Shown here: piece after piece, positions 22,209 to 36,272 of the stretch
Layout: every line of letters begins with the position of its first letter
How positions within the stretch are numbered: position 1 is the stretch's first letter
Origin: Paragordius varius
Taxonomy: Eukaryota; Nematomorpha
Direction: 5' to 3'
NCBI GenBank assembly: GCA_964247055.1
Contig: OZ176051.1
Span: 5,456,001-5,520,000, forward strand
DNA length: 64,000 bases
Made by a program: the position numbers and the translations under genes
Notes under the pieces: model-generated
What the model was told of the DNA's origin: nothing
Database searches by the model: none
The model's input: only the letters and a program-made list of their open reading frames with translations

Positions 22209-23892
22209 TATCATTTAATAAAATTAATAATTCATAAAAATTTAATCAAAGATAATCAATTATTTTTTGGAAAAGGGTTATGATGCGGATCATTAACCAT
22301 GTAATTTATGTCCCAATTGGGAAAATTGGGGTAGACCCTAAACCTAAGTAAAATATATTTTATAAACTAAAATATAAATTTAAAACTATATCAAAAATTC
22401 GCACTTATACCAGATTTATTAAAAATGAATTAATACTTATAATTTTATGGTTCCCTAGGTAAAATTTAAATATTATTATTTAAGATCGGCATGTTAGCCA
22501 TTAGTTATCCTTCAAACTGCAAAAAATACGATTAAAGTATGAAAGTCTCAAATTGGGCAACGTTCCTTAAAATTTTTCGCGCTATATTATTTATTTGCAT
22601 CTTTATGTAATTAACAGTTTAAACATTGGAACTTCTTTTTTTCCTCATTTTGGAAAGGAACAGTTATAAATAATTTGGGATCCACTTGGTGATGATAGAT
22701 ATCTTTTGGTTTTAATAAAAATTCCGGGGGTATTTGACACTTGGACTATAATTTTTTGTTTCTACATATCTGTCCGAGCTGATGAATTGATGTGTTGGAA
22801 TTTTTTTGATCTGATCTAAATAGCATAATTTAGGCCTTACATTTAGAGCTTCTTTTACTGGGCCTAACATGCTTGTCATTTTCTAACTTATATGTATTCA
22901 ATACATGATAACTTTGGGCTTAATTTACTCTAGTGCTTATTTTTTTTTTAAATTAATGTTCTTACTGTCTACCTAGCACACGTACCTATATTCCATAATT
23001 CAAATAACTAAATCTATCCCAATCAGTTTTCTAAGGATGCGCGACTCACAATCGAATGCATTATTGGTAAAAATATTGCTTCTATGATTCGTTCAAATTG
23101 CAATTCGTTTAAAAATATAAAAAAATGGCAAGCCACAGAAAAAATGTGGGGACAGCGCGTTACCTTTTCCTAGGGAAATAAAATGAAAATATTTGTATAA
23201 AACTTTAACATCCGATTTTATGTAAATATTTATATTTTCACATCTTTTTATTTATTATCTTTGGGAAAAAAACTTATAGTACTTTTAATTATTATTATTA
23301 TGAATATTATCACACTTTATCGATCAATATAATATAAAATAAGAATTGGCCATTTTCTGCTCTCAAAGATTATGAGAGTGGCATAAGGTCAGATCATTGA
23401 TCTTTTCTCCAAAATTTTATTATGTCATATAATTATAATTATATCCATAAAAACATTTATGATATACCACAGAAAAAAATACTGCGACATCAGCCGATCG
23501 AATTTTAATTTGCTAGCCAGCCATTTTTGTTTTTCAAAAAAAATTATTGGAAATAAAGATATCTTTATAATAAAATTTTAATTATAATATATATAAATAT
23601 ACCACAAATAAAAATTGGATTTATTTTCAATGGATGGATATTCCAAAAGAGGTATGTATCCAAAAATGGAAGTCTTCTAAAAATTATAATTATGCTTTAG
23701 AATGAAACAAACTTTGAACATTTATAAATTTAACTTATACAATAATATTAATTTATAATCAAAATTTCTTTTCAAATTATATTTTTAGTTAAGAAAATTA
23801 ATAATACCAATGCTATAATGTAATTAACTTTACGCAATCCATAAAATCTCTAATTTTTCTTATAATCTTTTAATAATTTTTTATTTTTATCC

Positions 23893-23896
<4 letters not shown>

Positions 23897-23976
<80 letters not shown>

Positions 23977-23980
23977 CATA
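23897..23980. repeat. (TA)n microsatellite, about 80 bp
   Basis: Alternating TA with few interruptions. The equivalent positions in copies 2, 3 and 4 (35620, 48168, 61480) hold much shorter tracts of about 25-35 bp. Confidence 0.85.
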
Positions 23981-24610
23981 TATATATCAAAAAATCTAAT
24001 TGATTTTTTCTTTAAAAAAAATATTTCCAATAATAATAATTATTATTGATAATCGGCATTATAAAAAAAACTATACCACCTATGTTATATTTATAATATT
24101 TTAAAAAAGATAAATATTACGCTGGTTTAGGCTATGAATGATTTAACTTTGCAAAAAACTTCTGGTCGGAGTTCAGACATTTATTTTGGCTTTTTCATAA
24201 ATACTCCACTATATATATATATCTCCCTTATCCTTATTAATTTTCAAAATTCAACAAAAACTTTAAACTGTATATCCACAATTCATAAGTCACACACAGT
24301 ATACGATAACTAATAAAATTAGGCTAGTATTCATAGCTATGCAAACCTGACTTGGACAGTTTTTGTTTTCTGTTTGAAATTATAAAACACAAGAAGAGAC
24401 ACGAAAATGATTGATTATGTATGTATGTTTACATAAGTTAAAACTGAAACGACAAACTACAAACTAATTATTTCATAACAAAAATGTAACTAAGTTAACG
24501 TGGATAATAAATGTGTGTAGCTAAAGGCTAAAACACATTGGTCTAATATAACTGAATGTGCATTGATATAGCCAAAAAAATCTTGATTGATATAAATTTA
24601 ATTTATATAC

Positions 24611-24644
<34 letters not shown>

Positions 24645-26031
24645 TTACATGGTATGAAACCATTCCCATGCAATTAGTTAGAGCGAAGCTGTAATTTATT
24701 CCATAAATTTAAACTGGAAAGTGTCCTCGTCTCTTATTTTTTTACTATTCGCCAAATAACTAGGTATCAATAATTTGTATCTAAAATAAAATTCCATTTT
24801 TGTAAATTTTTATTTTTTATTTTAAATTTTTTAAAAGGATAAAAAATCTGTTTTAAGAGGTAGAAGAGATTTAAATAAATTAAAGATCTATCTATGCATG
24901 CCTAACTATATGTGTGTTTATCCGTGTGATTTATAATGATTAAAATGTGTGTAAATTTGCAATTTTTTCGATAATTTTTTTGACACAATGTTTTCGACAT
25001 ATTAAATTATATGATATTTATTTTAGTTTAAAATTTTTTTTTAACTGGGATTATTGAAACGTATAAATTATGGTTTAATTAATTAAATATGCTAAAAAAA
25101 CTCCTTGAAGCAAAATAATTTTTGAAACGGTTCTTTACGCTAAAATTGTTAAAATAATTTTTATTATCTATCTTTTGTAAGGATATGTATTCGAAATTAG
25201 AATTCTGTAAACCAAGCAATTTTTGGCTCCGTTTCCAAGTCAATTTTCCAGTTTTTTTTGTAGTTATTTTTTTAAAAAAATCGTGGTTTGCAAAAAAATT
25301 GTTTCAAATTGCTTTACCAGTGCAGTTGCGAAAAACATGGTATACCAGCCCACAAAAAATATCTAAAATAATAAAATAGAAAGGATATTAAAACCTGGCC
25401 ATAAAAATCAAAATAAAACAGGTAATAATCCGTATATAAAAAAAAAATCTTGTGCTTCGAATATTTCTTAAACTACTCTCACAAAATAAACCATCTTCCA
25501 TCAACCATTAGTTTAGTACATTAATTTTATAAGCTTTTTGACCTTGGGGTTAAGTAGGGGTAAGGTAAAATCTAATTTTTATATTTTAGTATAAAAATAT
25601 ATTGTTGTACATTAATGAGGGACAAAATTTGTCCTCCAAAAAATGATAATTGGGTTATGGCTTTAACAATAACCGGTTTTTGTTGGGTTTTTTTTTCGTT
25701 TGTCCCTAAATAAATATTTGCATATGTTACATAATATAATAAGAATTAATTTATTGTATATGATAATAAATTGTATTTAGCCAAGTTAAATAATTTATTT
25801 TCTTTGAAACAATTCTTCTATCCAATATCAGGTAACATATATATTTGATTATTTAAAATATAATTTAATTTTCGCATTGATAGGTTTACATGTAATTTTA
25901 AGTCATGACATATAAACTTAATTCAGACTAATCGTTTAAAATGGTAAAAATCAAGTTTAATTTTTAAATAATTTAAAGTCCTTTGGGATAAATTAATGTT
26001 TATTCATTATTTTAAAAAAATATTAAATTGT

Positions 26032-26058
26032 ATATATATATATATATATATACATATA
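26032..26058. repeat. (TA)n microsatellite, copy 1 of a variable locus
   Basis: Short tract at the site that is a Helitron target in copy 2, about 65-70 bp long in copy 3 (50236) and about 75 bp in copy 4 (63520). Confidence 0.75.
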
Positions 26059-27238
26059 TTTTTAATCCAGTATGGTATAATTTATAAATATTATACAATA
26101 TATTTTTTTAAATTTAAAAAATAAGCTTGAATTCATCATAAGCTACATTCTTTCCAAAAAAAAGGATCATCAAACTGTTAAATAATTAATAAGTATAAAA
26201 TTAATGCCTGGGAAAATAAAATATTTTTTTATTAATATCGTCTTATTTGATGGATTAAATTTTTGGTATATATATATATTATTCTTGGAAAATTTTGACA
26301 TTATCCAGGTCAAATGAAATTCATATTATAATATCCAATTTTAGTTAGCTAGTATGGATTGTTGGTTATTTTTTCATACTAAATTTTAAAGTTGTCAACG
26401 CAATTTATTTAATTTAAAATTTATCCAACAAGCAATTAAGAATTTTTAGTGAAAATGTCATTGTTTTGATTCATAATTATGATAATATTAGCTATTACTT
26501 ATCAACAAGGTGCATATTGCTTGAATCTTAAACTCTAGAATTTTTTTTGAAAACGGATTAGTTAATTGTATTTATAAGATCTATAAAAAAATTTAAATTA
26601 TTTTTCAATCGGATGACCGCTTCACGTAGCGAAAAAAATACACAATACAATATAAACCAAAAATCAATACTAAAATGAATTATTTGAATGTGTCACCTGT
26701 TATTTTATTATAAAAAATGTTAAATTTATAATGCCGCAAAATATAATATTGATAATAATGATTTTTTTTTCGAACATCTAATATATATATATATATATAT
26801 ATATAAATCAAATTTGTCGTATTTTTATCTTTGATTTTGACATTAAAAGTTGTGTTGTTTTTTGCAATTTTTTTCTTTTGAGCAGTGGAGGACTTAACAG
26901 TTTATTTTATCGCGCTATTTTTAGTATATGTAATTTATGAGATAATGATAGATTGTCATACATAGATAATCTGATTTATTTACAATGTAAAAATACTTAT
27001 TTTTTATTACGCACCATTCAAGGTTAATGATTAGTGTCAAAAAGCTATTTGGTTTTTTTTCATAAAACGGATTGGGACTTAAATTCATGCTTAAATATAA
27101 TTTTTAGTTATAGTATTACAATTTATTGCGTCTTGACGCTCTGAAATTCCGTATAGAATTATTAATGGGTACGTTTTTTCGTTATTTTTATTACAGTATT
27201 TAACGTATTCACATTATTATGAACCAATTTGTAATACA

Positions 27239-27352
27239 CAGTAGTATATGGGTAAAAACAACAAACTGTTTAAATTAAACAAATTCTCCCTATCTTACAA
27301 CATTTTGTTCATTTAATTATGGACAAGATCTGTTTTATAACACACGCTACTG
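27239..27352. mobile_element. Small CAGTAG-type MITE, copy 1
   Basis: Left CAGTAGTATATGGGTAAAAA; right reversed CAGTAGCGTGTGTTATAAAA. 114 bp, right flank TA. Present at the same place in copies 1-3, so it predates the array. Related to the MITEs at 6145 and 14706 by the CAGTAG...TATG...TAAAA terminus. Confidence 0.7.
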
Positions 27353-30300
27353 TATTACAAATTGAACAACAATAATGTAAATATAGCATCAATGTTTTTA
27401 AAATTTGGATACGATATTATACTATGCGGCATATTATTATTCATATATTTTAATCCTTTCATTATTTATTTATGGAGCAAATTGAATTGATAATTAAAAT
27501 GAAGAACTGCCGTCTACATAATATGGTAATGAATTGATTATTTGATTGAACTTAATTTTAAATTTTTGACACTCGATTTTAAATTCTTTGACATTGTCAT
27601 CCAATTTTTCAAAATTGATATGTTTTTTTAAATTACTTTTAAATTAATCATATTTTTCACCAGGTTGAAAAATTATTAAATTATATTGGTTTTAGTTTTT
27701 GCAAAACTATGAGTCTTTTATAAAAATATTTAACCATATTATATATAGTGCGTAATTATATTACAACAGTTAAATACAAAATAAATTCCCCTGTGTATTG
27801 ATTATATATATATATATATATAGAGAGAGAATATTGTTCTTTGATCAAATTTATGTCGACTGACTTGAAATTTTTGTAACGAGCGTAAGGTTAAAATTTC
27901 GAAAATATTTTTCATTTTGGCGCAATATAAACTATTTTTAAACATTTTCATTTGGTTAAATATCATTATATGTTTTCATTTACATATTTTACATACAAAA
28001 AACAAAAAAACAAAATAATGACTCTTTATAAATATTAATTTTTTTCTAGTACAAAAATTTTCAAATTTTTTTAAAAGAAATTAAACTTTTAAACTACGCA
28101 AAAGTTAGCATATAAAACTAAACGAAATAAATAAGTAGGGGATTAAGTCGCTCGCTAGGCTTGAATTAAATATTAGCCATGAAAAAAAGCTCTCATTTGT
28201 CATAATAATAGTTTTCTCTTCCAGTTAAATAATTTTAATTAGGTTTTTTTATCTCTTGCAAAATAAAATATTTGATGGTTTTTATAGAGAGTTACTCTTT
28301 CATTGACATAGAATTTAAATGAGCTAGCCACCTTTATTTTATATAAAAAAATGAAATTAGGTGGCTAATTAAAGATAATTAAATTAAAAATTTATAAATT
28401 GAAATGGCATTTGTATACTAAGCCAAATTACTAGAGAAAAAAGCAATTTTTACGTAATTCATCATATATACATCGAAAGTATTCCAATTTTTTTTTTAAA
28501 ATGCTTAAAAACAAATCGGGTCATAACAAAACGACATTTGTAATTAATGACGGCGTAATTCAAATAAGTTAATCCATCTTTTAATATAATTATTTAATAT
28601 GGCAACTCTAAATTGCAAATTAGCCTAAAAAATTTAGTCATCTAAAAAAAGTTTTAAAAGTAATTGATATTTTAATAATTTGACAATAACCTTCTCTAAT
28701 AACAATAAATGGCAATTAAACAGTAATTAATTTAACTACATCACGTTAAAATCCAAAAAAACGCTTAAATAACATATTTCTTAAAAATTTATATTAATAT
28801 GTGAAATTTGTTATAATTTACAGATTTTTATCCTTATAAAATTATTTCATTTTTGAAACTTTCTTTAGAAAAAAACTTGGAGTAATTTTTATGCCACAAT
28901 CCAAAATTACAGTTGTGAGTTCTCTATTTAGATCAAAATCCAATTTTAACATACAGCTGATTTTGGAGTCAAAATCACTGTTAAAATATTCGGCATAATT
29001 TTATTTTTTAACCATAAATTTATATTTCCTTCATTTAGCTATTTAATTCGAAATGGCGCTCAATTAAAATATTATAAAAAATATTTAGTATATTACGCCT
29101 AGCCTTAGACTATGTTATATGTTAGCCAAATATAATAGATGTGTTTTTAAGTTATTTAGTTGTCGCAAAAGTATAAAAGCTTTCACATTAAAAATAGAGT
29201 TTGTTTCTTATTTACAAATATGTTTCCTCATCCAGAAAAATTGCAACAAAAGAAATGATATTTTCATAGTCAAATTTATTCTTTTACAAAAATATCAAAC
29301 TAACTATATAGCTGAAATTTAAGACTTTTAGCCACCGTAATTAAATTTTTGATACATTTTTTATGTAAAACTGACTGGGGTAAATAATGGGTAATGGTTT
29401 TCTAATTGATATAATGTAACATCCCACTTTTTATCCAAAAGCTAAATTTTCTATAATAATTTAAGAGGCAAAAAATTTATAAATCCAAATATTCAACTCA
29501 TATGTTCAGTATGATTTATCATCATATTTCTCAATGAATATTGTTATCTGCTTTTGTAATAAATGTATATGAGTAATCGTGAAGCTTATAATCAGTTTTC
29601 TTAAAATTATTTCATATGTTCTGAACTACAGAAACCCCTATGAGTTCCAAAATCTCAAGTTACAAACTCAATTTATAAGTATTTAGAAGTTACCCTCAGC
29701 AGGTACCTATTCCATATTTTCTGGTTTTTTGGCACCTAGTATTTAATCACAAAGTTGTTCTAGAAAATAAAATAAACTTTGTCTATTTAAATTATAACTA
29801 ACAATACCTATCGACCCATTTTGAGTTGCATTTTTTCAATTAACGGAAAAATGAGGAAATATTTTTACCTTAAAAACATATTGTATTTTGACTGCTCTAT
29901 TTTCTACCACTAATTGATTTTAATCCATGTTATAAAATCTTATGCTGACTGCATCAAATTAAACAATTTAATTCTTTCTGCATACGATTCCAATTTAATT
30001 ATTGCTCGATATATTTCTATTTAGTGAAATGTTTAAAAGTTTTTTATCATATAAAAATAAAGCGGCAAATAGGATCAATCATCGTTACTTATTCTTTTTT
30101 CTCGATGGATAATACAAAGACCTATATTTTACATAAATGCAAAAATCGCTTTGAAGTTTTGACATTAATGGAATGTAAATATATATCTTGATTGGTAGGT
30201 AACAAGAAAGTTATTATTATCTAATTTATTAAATAGTGTTATTCAATTTGGACGCATTATGTTTCAATCAACATTTATTGTTTTAAATAATTTGATCGGT

Positions 30301-32180
30301 TATTTGATTGAATCGGTTGAAAATCAATATTTCCTTTTTTTATATTTGAAAGATATTAATCTTTTTACAATCATAAACATCGCGAAAAAACCGCTGTTTA
30401 TTTGATTAATAGATTTTAATCCGGATAATTTAAAAAGGTAAAATTATTTATATATAATCCAAGATGGGTATATAATTATTTTTTTAGAATTTCCGTTAAT
30501 TTTATATAAAGTTTCACTTAGAACCCTAAGAAAATTCTAAAATCTGATATAATTTTAATAAGATATCTTTTAGCCCTATTATCGAAAGATAAGCCACTCA
30601 ATAAAATGTTTCGGAATTAATTTTATTCATCGGTAATAAATGTTTTATCATATTTTATAGTTTGCCCCTCTGTAATATTCTTATAAGCCTTTTAGCTGTT
30701 GCCACATGATATGGTATCACTTTGTTAGCTAAATTTAGCCATCTATTTAAAGGACTGTTTTTTATAATATTTGCGTACATTGTCTCAATTTTGATATCTT
30801 TTAGACGCTTTAAATATGCGGACAATTATTTTTATCGACTTTTAATTCTTAATTAAATTCGTCAATTAGAAATCATTGTGTTTCAATTCCTAAAAAATAT
30901 GAATAACCTAAGGTTTTATATTATAAGGCAAAAATGGTTATAACTTTGGAGGGGATTGGCTAAAAACAATGTAAACTTAATTAAGTTTAAGACCCAATGA
31001 TCTAAACAAAATATAAAAATTTTACCTATTAGTCTTAAACGTAATTCTAACTTCTATAAAATCATAAAAGATTATAAAATGTTTGCCATATTTTATAATA
31101 AAGGAAAATAAAATTATAGGTATAAAAAAACTCATTATAATTACAATCTTGATTCGCATGTCCTGTCTAATTGTCCTTGCAAAACAGTTTTAGTATTTTC
31201 TCAGCTGCTTTTTTAATTATATTTTATGTGATCACATTCGTTAATTTATTCATTTTTTCTGAGTTAAAAAAATCACGGATGGAGTTTTTTCCATCAATCT
31301 ACTACCTTATATATATAGTTACTTTACTCCCTCAAATGATAGCGTTTAACAATCAATTTTTGGGAATGCCAGAATACTTATTTAATAGTTGTTTATGTCT
31401 GAAAACAACACTATAAAAGAGGTTTAGATGGTTTTATATCTGAATTTCAACATATAATACAGTAAGAGTGAATATACATTGCTTGTTTTTTCTTACCAAA
31501 TATTGCTAGATAGCATATGCAGCAAAGAGAATTTGGATGATAACAGTAAAAAGCGGAAAAAATAGTCAATAATACTGCCCTTTGCTGAATATGTTCTTTG
31601 CCAATATAATTAATGAAAAATTAGCACGGTATACTTACTCATACTGTATTAATAACTGTTATTCAAGTCTAAAAACATTATAAATCAGGATGATGTGGTG
31701 TTTTATATCTGAAATTTGATATAACCCACAAATTTAAATGTAAATTAATTTGGTTTTAGGCTATTTCAAATAGAATAATAGATTACATTTGCAATTACCC
31801 ACTGTAAAAACATATATACAACAAACTACTATTAATCAATAATAAATTTGTATGTGAAAGACTCGATCACAGTGTATATTAATTGCCATAATAAATCATA
31901 AAGATATATTTTTAGCATATCAATAATTGAAAAATCTTTTATGATTGCAATTATATATTTTGTTTTTATAATATTAATATTGGTAAAATAGGAAAAAAAA
32001 TGGATTTCCTGATAAAATAGTTGAATTGTTTTCAGTTAAATGTTAATTTGGGTTGTTTAACAAATTAACCAAACGAGAAATCAATTTTTCGGTAAAAGGG
32101 TAAACCCAACAATTTAAAGTTAAATGGCAAACATAGACAAGCCCTTTTTATTAACTCCTAAGTTATTCCCCACCCGCTGT

Positions 32181-33870
32181 ATATTTTTTTGCAAATTTAG
32201 TTGTTAAAAAGCCAGGTCAACTTCATTTAGTCCCCTTTCAAACTCAGGATGTTTTAGCCCCCAATATTTAAAATTAAGTTGAAATATTTCTAGAAAGGCA
32301 TTAGTTTTATAATACATTTTTCAAATACGTTTCTATTTTATATTTTAGTTGATATAATAATCGTAGAAAATGATGTTGAAATTTTCAAGATTATCTACAT
32401 TTCCTAGTGATTTTTTGGCATCTCATAATATTCCTTAATCTAAGTTATCACCATGAACGCACACCGTCTCATATATCAATATTAGAATCATCAAAATTAC
32501 CTGTGTTAATATCACTAAGAATGCTAATTTCAAACACCAACATTAATTTGTGATCTATACTATGATAATATATTCATATATAATAAATTTATCCATAATT
32601 AAAAATAATTTTCTTATTGATTGAAAAATATCGGTTGAGTATATTTTGAGTGATTTAATAGTAATAATCTTTTAAACCTATAAAATTTTTAATTTTAATA
32701 TAATTTTGCCATACAGCGATGTTTTATGTGAATATAGATTATTTTTATTGGTGTATTTAAATTACATATAAAACCGAAAAACATTGACTTATAACAAAAA
32801 AAGGAAAATTTTGATAATTAACAATGCAATACCAAAAAAATAATAAAAACTCACCCAAATATTTTCTGTTTTGATAATTATAACAAAAATATTTTAAAAT
32901 TATTTTTAATTAATGCATTACAGAAAAACCAAAAAATTTTAAATCTAAATGATTTTATCTGTTTTTTTAAGTATGTAAAAATAAAATTATTTATAATTAC
33001 CAAAGTTAAATAAAAAACTAAAAAAATTAAATTTGAATTTATTAAAAACCGAATTTTTACCTGTAATTATAATGTCCAAATAGTACATAATTACAATTAA
33101 CAATGCAAAACCAAAAAAATTAAATTTTTTAAATTTATTAAAAACCGAATTTTTACCTGTAATAAATAAAATTTACAAAAATGTAGAATTAGTTACAATT
33201 ATCAATGCAAAACCAAAAAAAAAATTTAATTTTTACCAAATTTATTAAAAACCGAAATTTTAAATATTAAAATGTAAGTATGTAGTAATTAATTACAATT
33301 AACAATGTTAAATAAAAAAAAAGAAATTTTATTTTTACTAAATTTATTAAAAACGCAATTTTTACCTGATTATAATTTAAAAATTATTTAACAATGCAAA
33401 ACATAAGAAAAAAATCTAAAATTAACTTATATTTTCACAAATATATATTTACCTGTGTTTTATAAGTAGTAATAACAACTTTATAAAATAAAAATACCAA
33501 TTTTGATTAATACAGGTTTTTATCATGTTGAAAATATTAATTATTAAATAAATAATTAGGAATAATTAACATAATAATCTTAAAATACCTATTTTACTAT
33601 TTATTAATTTATTAAAGATAAAACCCAATTTCCGCATCTAAATACGTAACAACAATATTTCAAATGTTAACATAAATTCCTATAATATTCTCAAAATTTA
33701 ACATTACAAAATACATCAAATTAAAGCCTATGTCAAATCTCACGTCAATCCTCTTTCATATGTGTACTACGAAATAATTTTGTGGGTCAGTATTTTACGC
33801 ATTTGATGAACCATTTATGTTATTTGACTGGCAATAATATTACTTAACATTCATTAAAATGCATACTGTA
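32181..33870 (-). mobile_element. Foldback arm, family A, closing unit copy 1
   Basis: It starts TTTTTTTGCAAATTTAGTTG, then TTAAAAAGCCAGGTCAAC as in the inner end of the right arm at 10850. It continues through sub-repeats (AAAAACCGAATTTTTACCTG, about 105 bp each, 33040-33370) and ends GGCAATAATATTACTTAACA, then AAAATGCATACTGTA, the exact outer terminus of the left arm at 9011. The opposite arm is not present in the unit. Confidence 0.82.
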
Positions 33871-36234
33871 TATCATTTAATAAAATTAAAACTTCATAAA
33901 AATTTAATCAAAGATAATGAATTATTTTTTTGAAAAGGGTTATGATGCGGATCATTAACCATGTAATTTATGTCCTTATGGGTAAATTAGGGTAGGTAGT
34001 TAACTACCCCTAACTTAAGTAAAATATATTTCATAAACTAGAGAATATTAAAATATAATTATAGTGAAAATCACTTATACCAAAATCATCAAATATGAAT
34101 TAATACTTATTATTTTATGGTTCCTATTAAAGATCTGCATGAGATTAATCATAAGTGTCAAATATTGTACTTGATAGAATATGGTAACTTTTAGCCAATA
34201 GTTATTCCTTCAAAAAGCAAAAAATATGATTAAAGGGTGTCTCAAGTTGGGCAACGTTCCTTAAAATTTTTCGCGCTCTATTATTTATTTGCATCTTTAT
34301 GTAATTAACAGTTTAAACATTAGAACTCAATGTGAATAATTTCTAATTTCCTCATTTTGGAAAGGAACAGCTACAAATAATTTGGGATCCACTTGATGAT
34401 GATAGATATCTTTTGGTTTTAATTCAAATTCCAGGGGCATTTAACTGGTTGGACTATAACGTTTTGTTTCTATATATCTGCCCAAGCTGATGAATTGCTT
34501 GCTGGAATTTTTTTGATCTGATCTAAATAGCATAATTTAGGCCTTACATTTAGAGCTTCTTTTACTGGGCCTAACATGCTTGTCATTTTCTAACTTATAT
34601 GTATTCAATACATGATAACTTTGGGCTTAATTTACTCTAGTGCTTATTATTTTTTTTAAATTAATGTTCTTACTGTCTACCTAGCACACGTACCTATATT
34701 CCATAATTCAAATAACTAAATCTATCCCAATCAGTTTTCTAAGGATGCGCGACTCACAATCGAATGCATTATTGGTAAAAATATTGCTTCTATGATTCGT
34801 TCAAATTGCAATTCGTTTAAAAATATAAAAAAATGGCAAGCCACAGAAAAAATGTGGGGACAGCGCGTTACCTTTTCCTAGGGAAATAAAATGAAAATAT
34901 TTGTATAAAACTTTAACATCCGATTTTATGTAAATATTTATATTTTCACATCTTTTTATTTATTATCTTTGGGAAAAAAACTTATAGTACTTTTAATTAT
35001 TATTATTATGAATATTATCACACTTTATCGATCAATATAATAAAAAATAAGAATTGGCCATTTTCTGCTCTCAAAGATTATGAGAGTGGCATAAGGTCAG
35101 ATCATTGATCTTTTATCCAAAATTATATTACGTTATATAATTATAATTATATCCATAAAAACATTTATGATATACCACAAAAAAAATTACTGCGACATCA
35201 GCCGATCGTATTTTGAATTTATAGCTAGCCATTTTTTTTAAAAAAAATTATTAGAAATAAAAATATCTTTATAATAAAATTATAATCATAATCTATATAA
35301 ATATACCACAAATAAAAATTGGATTCACTTATCAATGGATGGATATTCCAAAAGGGTATGCATCTATTAATGGTCGTCTTCTAATATTTATAATTATATT
35401 TTACTTAGATTGAAATAAACTTAGGACATTTAAAAACTTAATATCTTAGACAATAATATTAATTTATAATTAAAATTTCTTTCCAAAAAATTAAATTTTT
35501 AGTTAAAAAATAATTATTAATTATACCAATGCTATAAAGTAATTATCTTTACGCAATCTCTTTCATAAAATCCTCTAATTTTTTTATAATTTTTTAATAA
35601 TTTTTTATTTTTATCCTATATATATATATATATATATATATTTAAAAAAATCTATATTTATTTAAGGAAAATATATATTCTTATAATAATAATTTATTAT
35701 TATAAGAATCGGCATTATGTATAAAAACTATACCACCTATGTTATAAATAAAATAATCAAGTAAATATTACGCTGGTTTAAGCTATGAATGATTAAACTT
35801 TGCAAAAAACTTCTAGTCTGGTACTTTTATTTTGGCTTTTTCATAGGTCCTCTACTACACATATATCTCCCTTATCCTTTATTTAATTTTCAAAATTCAA
35901 CAAAAACTTTAAACTGTATATCCACATTTCATAAGTCACATACACTAATACGATAACTAATAAAATTAGGCTAGTATTCATAACCAAACAAACCTGACTT
36001 GGACACTTTTTTTTATGTTTTAAAATAAAACAAGAAGAGACACGAAAATGATTGATTATGTATGTTTATATTAGAAGACAAACTACAAACTAATTATTTC
36101 ATAACAAATGTAACTAAGTTAACGTGGAGAATAAATGTGTAGCTAAAGGCTAAAACACACATTGGTCTAATATAAATGAGTGTGCATTGATATATCCAAA
36201 AAAAATTTGATTGATATAAATTTAATATATATAC

Positions 36235-36272
<38 letters not shown>

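Larger units (their letters stand above)
22209..33870. repeat. 12-kb tandem unit, copy 1 (11,662 bp)
   Basis: The first unit of a head-to-tail array. Landmarks shared by all units in the same order: TATCATTTAATAAAATT (start), GGGCAACGTTCCTTAAAATT (22557), AAAGATTATGAGAGTGGCAT (23365), a TA tract (23897), TAGGGGTAAGGTAAAA (25555), a small MITE (27239), GTAGGGGATTAAGTCGCTCG (28135), TAAACCCAACAATTTAAAGT (32101) and a foldback arm (32181-33870). No reading frame longer than about 80 codons is kept across copies. This copy lacks about 125 bp (one sub-repeat plus) of the arm near 32788 that copies 2 and 3 retain. Confidence 0.93.

Noticed and set aside
27805-27832. TA tract followed by GAGAGAGA as a promoter GAGA element
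   Set aside because: It recurs in each unit as a simple microsatellite with variable length, and nothing coding follows.
28325-28372. Hairpin GCTAGCCACC ... GGTGGCTAA as a small RNA gene
   Set aside because: The stem is lost in copies 2 and 3 (GCTAGCTACC / TATAGCTAA), so there is no sign of conserved pairing.
22209-33870. The 12-kb unit as a giant Helitron
   Set aside because: The unit does not end in hairpin plus CTRR. Its right end is a foldback arm ending CTGTA, and no Rep/helicase sequence is visible.
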